Below are positions 38,371-41,448 of a stretch of DNA of 41,448 nucleotides, piece after piece. The notes beneath the pieces are model-generated. The model worked only from the letters and a program-made list of their open reading frames with translations, had not been told where the DNA came from and ran no database searches. A program made the translations under genes and the position numbers. Source of the DNA: a virus. The first letter of the stretch is position 1, and every line of letters starts with the position of its first letter. The stretch covers positions 1 through 41,448 of the IMG/VR virus record IMGVR_UViG_3300045120_000235; one strand, 5' to 3'.

Positions 38371-40048
38371 CTATGTCGCGATCGCGGTGGCCTATGCGCA
38401 GGCCGCGGTCGACGACAAGAAGGGGAAACACTTCGGACGACTGCTGCGCCTGGGTGCGCAGCGATTTCTCACTGATCTAAAACGCGCGCGCAAGAAGGAT
38501 GCGCCGTTTCGGTTTAGCGAGTGGCATGCCCACGACGTCTGCGACTTCATCGAGAAGTTGCCGCACGTCGAGGGCAAGTGGACGACCGAAGAGATCGTGC
38601 TCCACCCGGCGCACGTTTTCTTCCTGGTCAACCTGTTCGGGTTTCGAAAGCCGGACGGCACGCGGCGATTCACGTCGGCGCTGTTCGCGGTGGCGCGCAA
38701 GAATGCCAAGTCGACATTGGCCGCCGGAATCTTGCTGTATTGCCAGTGTTGCGAGGATGAGGAGGGCGCCCAGATTATTTCTGCAGCGACGACCGGATCT
38801 CAGGCGCGGATCATCTTCAACGTCGCGAAGCGGATGGTCGAGAAGACCATCGATCTGCGCGAGGCCTTCGGGTTGGCCTGTTGGGCGAATTCGATCAGCC
38901 GCGTCGAGGTCGGCGCCAGCTTCAAACCGATCAACGCGAAGGCCAGCACGCAGGACGGCTTGAATCCGTCGCACGTCGGCCTCGACGAGATCCACGCGCA
39001 CAAGACGCCGGATCTGTTGAACGTGTTGACGTCGGCCGCCGGCGCCAGGGCTTGCCCGCTCTGGCTTTACACCACGACCGAGGGATACACGAACCCAGGG
39101 CCGTGGAGCGAGATCCGGCAGTTTGCGATCCAGCTGCTCGAGGGATTGTTCGGCGACTCGGCCGATCACTTCCTCGCAGTGTTCTTTGCCGTCGACGCCG
39201 ACGACAAGGATTTCGACGAGAAGGCGTGGGGCAAAGCGAATCCGTTGATGGATTCGAACCCGCACCTGCTCGCGGCGATCCGCAAGGAGGCGATCGAAGC
39301 GAAGGCAATGCCTTCGAAGCTGGCGGAGTTTCAGATCAAGCGTCTGAACCGGCCCGCATCGGCGGCGAACGGTTTCATTCTGCTGCCGAAATGGCGCGCT
39401 TGTGATGGTCCAGTGGACCTGAAAGCGCTGTTGAAGGTGCCGTGCTGGGGCGGTTTGGACTTGGCCAGCACGCGAGATCTCTGCTCGTTCCGACTGATCT
39501 GGAAAGTCGACGGACGGATCCTGACATGGGGCCGGCGCTGGGTGCCAGAACACGCGGTCGCGCAGCGCACCGAACGCATGACGGTGCCCTACGCCGGCTG
39601 GGTGGCATCGGGTTACCTCGAGCAAACGCCGGGCGACGTCACCGATTACCGGGTGATCGAAGAAGCGGTGATCGAGGCCTGCAACACCTACAACGTGCAG
39701 ACCATTGGCTTCGACAAATGGAATGCGACGGAGCTGACCAGCCGCCTGGTTGAGCAGCTGCCCGAAGGGAAATTGCTCGAGTTTGTGCAAGGGCCGAAGT
39801 CCTACCACCCGGCGATGCAGGAGCTCGAGCGCGCGTACATCGGCGGCAAGCTCAATCACGCCGGCGACCCGGTTCTGAATTGGTGCGCGTCCAACCTGGT
39901 CGCGCGCAAAGACCAGAACTTGAACATGGCTCCGGACAAGAAACGTTCGGCCGACAAGATCGACGACATGTCCGCGCTGCTGATGGCAATCGGCGTCAGC
40001 GGTGGCGCCGAGTCCCAATTCATCCAACAAGGATTCGTGGTGCTCTGA
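38273..40048 (+). CDS. Large terminase subunit
   Basis: This protein is up to 591 residues. The Walker A-like motif is ARKNAKST (141-148), the Walker B motif HVGLDE (234-239), and the nuclease part has GGLDLAST and a final DDMSALLMAIG. It is the ATP-driven packaging motor and end-cutting nuclease. The GTG at 38273 gives a 98-bp overlap with the small subunit and keeps the DYVAIAVAYA segment. A GTG at 38387 would remove it. The start is uncertain. Confidence 0.93.
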   Translation: MRKKRKTTASRRTAKRRTPAARVPSLEANGPRDYVAIAVAYAQAAVDDKKGKHFGRLLRLGAQRFLTDLKRARKKDAPFRFSEWHAHDVCDFIEKLPHVEGKWTTEEIVLHPAHVFFLVNLFGFRKPDGTRRFTSALFAVARKNAKSTLAAGILLYCQCCEDEEGAQIISAATTGSQARIIFNVAKRMVEKTIDLREAFGLACWANSISRVEVGASFKPINAKASTQDGLNPSHVGLDEIHAHKTPDLLNVLTSAAGARACPLWLYTTTEGYTNPGPWSEIRQFAIQLLEGLFGDSADHFLAVFFAVDADDKDFDEKAWGKANPLMDSNPHLLAAIRKEAIEAKAMPSKLAEFQIKRLNRPASAANGFILLPKWRACDGPVDLKALLKVPCWGGLDLASTRDLCSFRLIWKVDGRILTWGRRWVPEHAVAQRTERMTVPYAGWVASGYLEQTPGDVTDYRVIEEAVIEACNTYNVQTIGFDKWNATELTSRLVEQLPEGKLLEFVQGPKSYHPAMQELERAYIGGKLNHAGDPVLNWCASNLVARKDQNLNMAPDKKRSADKIDDMSALLMAIGVSGGAESQFIQQGFVVL

Positions 40049-41385
40049 TGTTCGACTTCCTGAAAGCCAAGCAGCCGCCGAAGCCGATCGAACGCCTCGA
40101 GCCGGTCATGAATTGGACCGAGTTCCACGACGTGCCGTCGTCGGACGCGGTCCGCATGGGCCAGATCTTCGGCGGTTATCGCACCGACTCCGGCGCCATC
40201 GTCAACGAGCGGACCGCGATGCGCGTCTCCGCGGTCTATCGCTGCGTTAGCCTGATCGGCGGCGCGATCGCGACACTGCCCTGCAGCTTCTACAAGAAGA
40301 TCTCGCCGGAAGTGCGCGAGAAGGCGAACGACCATTCCTACTGGTGGCTGTTCAACGAAGAGGCGACGCCGCGCTTCACGGCCGCGACGTTCTGGGAATT
40401 CATCACGGGCCAGATGCTGCTGCGCGGCGACGGCATCGCCTACCTGGTGCGCGCCAACAAATACTCGCCGGTCGTCACCGGCGTGATTCCGGTCGCGCGG
40501 GATCACGTGACGATCCGCCGAAACGGGGACCGGCTGAGCTACACCATCGGCGACTTCCTCAAGGATGGCGGCTACGGCTACTTCACCGTGGACCAGGACG
40601 ACGTCCTGCACTTCCCTGGCGCCGGTTTCGACGGGATCTGCAGCAAGTCGGTGATCAGCTGGGCCGCGCGCCAGGCGATCGGCATCGCGATCAAGGCCGA
40701 CGAACACGCGGCGCAGACCTTCGGTTCTGGCGCGTCCATCCAGTACGCCGTGAAGTCGGCGAAGCAGATGACGCAGGACCAGCAGGAAAACTTCCGCAAT
40801 GCCTGGGTGGCGAAATACAGCGGCCAGGGCGTCAGTCAGATCCCGCTGGTGCTGACCGAAGGCCTCGAGGTCCAGGAACTGTCCATGACGGCGGTCGACG
40901 CGCAGCTGCTCGAGTCGCGCAAGTTCCAGGTGGTCGATATCGCCCGCGCGTTCGGCGTGCCGCCGCACATGCTCGGCGAGACGACCGCGAGCACGAGCTG
41001 GGGCACCGGCATCGAGCAGATGTCGATCGGCTTCGTGAAATACACGCTGCAGGCGCACCTCAACCGCTTCCAGCAGGAGCTCAATCGGAAGCTGTTCCCG
41101 CGTCTCGATCGCTATTTCGTCGAATTCAACGTCGACGGCCAGCTGGCGGGCGATTCGAAAACGCAGTCCGAGTATTTCAGCAAGGCGCTCGGCGGCCCTG
41201 GCACGCAGGGCTGGATGGTGGTCAACGAAGTGCGACGCCTGAAAAACCTCCCGCCGCTGCCTGGAGGCGACGAACTGGCGAAAGCCGGTGCCGCGCCGGC
41301 TCCAAAGCCGCCGGCGGACAACGCAGACAACAAGGAACCGACCGATGAACCGCTCGCTGATGAAACGACCGACCAACCGGCTTGA
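40048..41385 (+). CDS. Portal protein, HK97 family
   Basis: This 445-residue protein forms the dodecameric DNA gate. Family features include AMRVSAVYRCVSLIGGAIATLPCSFYKK near 60-88, QMLLRGDGIAYLVR, and ARAFGVPPHMLGETTASTSW near 301-320. The Pro/Asp/Glu-rich tail overlaps the protease start. It overlaps the terminase stop by TGATG. Confidence 0.94.
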   Translation: MFDFLKAKQPPKPIERLEPVMNWTEFHDVPSSDAVRMGQIFGGYRTDSGAIVNERTAMRVSAVYRCVSLIGGAIATLPCSFYKKISPEVREKANDHSYWWLFNEEATPRFTAATFWEFITGQMLLRGDGIAYLVRANKYSPVVTGVIPVARDHVTIRRNGDRLSYTIGDFLKDGGYGYFTVDQDDVLHFPGAGFDGICSKSVISWAARQAIGIAIKADEHAAQTFGSGASIQYAVKSAKQMTQDQQENFRNAWVAKYSGQGVSQIPLVLTEGLEVQELSMTAVDAQLLESRKFQVVDIARAFGVPPHMLGETTASTSWGTGIEQMSIGFVKYTLQAHLNRFQQELNRKLFPRLDRYFVEFNVDGQLAGDSKTQSEYFSKALGGPGTQGWMVVNEVRRLKNLPPLPGGDELAKAGAAPAPKPPADNADNKEPTDEPLADETTDQPA

Positions 41386-41448
41386 GCGTCTTTTCGTCGA
41401 TAACCGCGCGACGCCGCGCGCCTATCGAATCGAAGCCGCCGCCGGCGC
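41323..41448. repeat. Terminal direct repeat (right copy)
   Basis: Identical to bases 9-134 at an offset of 41,314. It carries the end of the portal gene and the first codons of the protease gene, showing how the two genes overlap across the circle junction. Confidence 0.95.
41345..41448 (+). CDS. Prohead protease, partial second copy (window end)
   Basis: The first 34 codons of the same gene as at 31, cut by the window end. This is duplication of the sequence ends and not a second gene. Confidence 0.9.
   Translation, partial: MNRSLMKRPTNRLERLFVDNRATPRAYRIEAAAG

Overview
The window is an essentially complete genome of a temperate, tailed double-stranded DNA phage, opened in the middle of its head genes. 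Bases 9-134 recur at 41323-41448, so the sequence closes into a circle of about 41.3 kb. The portal gene at the right end runs straight into the prohead protease gene at the left end. The DNA is GC-rich and densely packed, with many ATGA/GTGA start-stop overlaps. The HK97-type head set, the tape measure protein and the NlpC/P60 plus J-like tail tip point to a siphovirus. The attachment site is the 3' half of a tRNA-Phe gene whose acceptor end (CCTGGCC-ACCA) resembles those of high-GC Gammaproteobacteria such as Xanthomonadales. That host guess is from memory and is weak.

Layout, read around the circle. The late rightward region begins near 35.1 kb with a tRNA(CAT)-like gene. It continues with two membrane proteins, an endolysin, Rz/Rz1 spanins, an HNH nuclease, TerS, TerL and portal. 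Across the junction it carries on with protease (31), capsid, connectors, tail tube, tail chaperones, tape measure and three small tail-tip proteins, then a 2,064-residue J-like fibre, ending at 17330. Hairpin terminators sit after the protease, capsid and tail-terminator genes. Next come attP and a convergent leftward operon (28637 down to 17585) that ends in excisionase-like and integrase genes. A repressor operon (30377 down to 28757: CI-like, a secreted BamE-like protein, a BRCT protein) and a Cro-like gene (30445) diverge from a shared control region. The rightward early genes (30445-35039) encode a DUF1376 replication protein with an internal iteron cluster, a RusA resolvase and small zinc-ribbon proteins.

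The outstanding feature is a diversity-generating retroelement (DGR) at 24019-27028 inside the leftward operon. It has two DUF1566/C-type-lectin-like target genes, each with a variable repeat (VR) at its 3' end, an Avd accessory gene, one template repeat (TR) and a reverse transcriptase with IGxxxSQ and YVDD motifs. All 25 differences between the TR and the two VRs fall at TR adenines. Unusually, the TR lies in frame inside the N-terminus of the RT reading frame, which overlaps the avd stop codon. The cassette also lies in the early operon and not beside the tail genes. That operon's promoter carries palindromes related to the one over the cro promoter, so the CI-like repressor probably silences the DGR in lysogens and releases it on induction.
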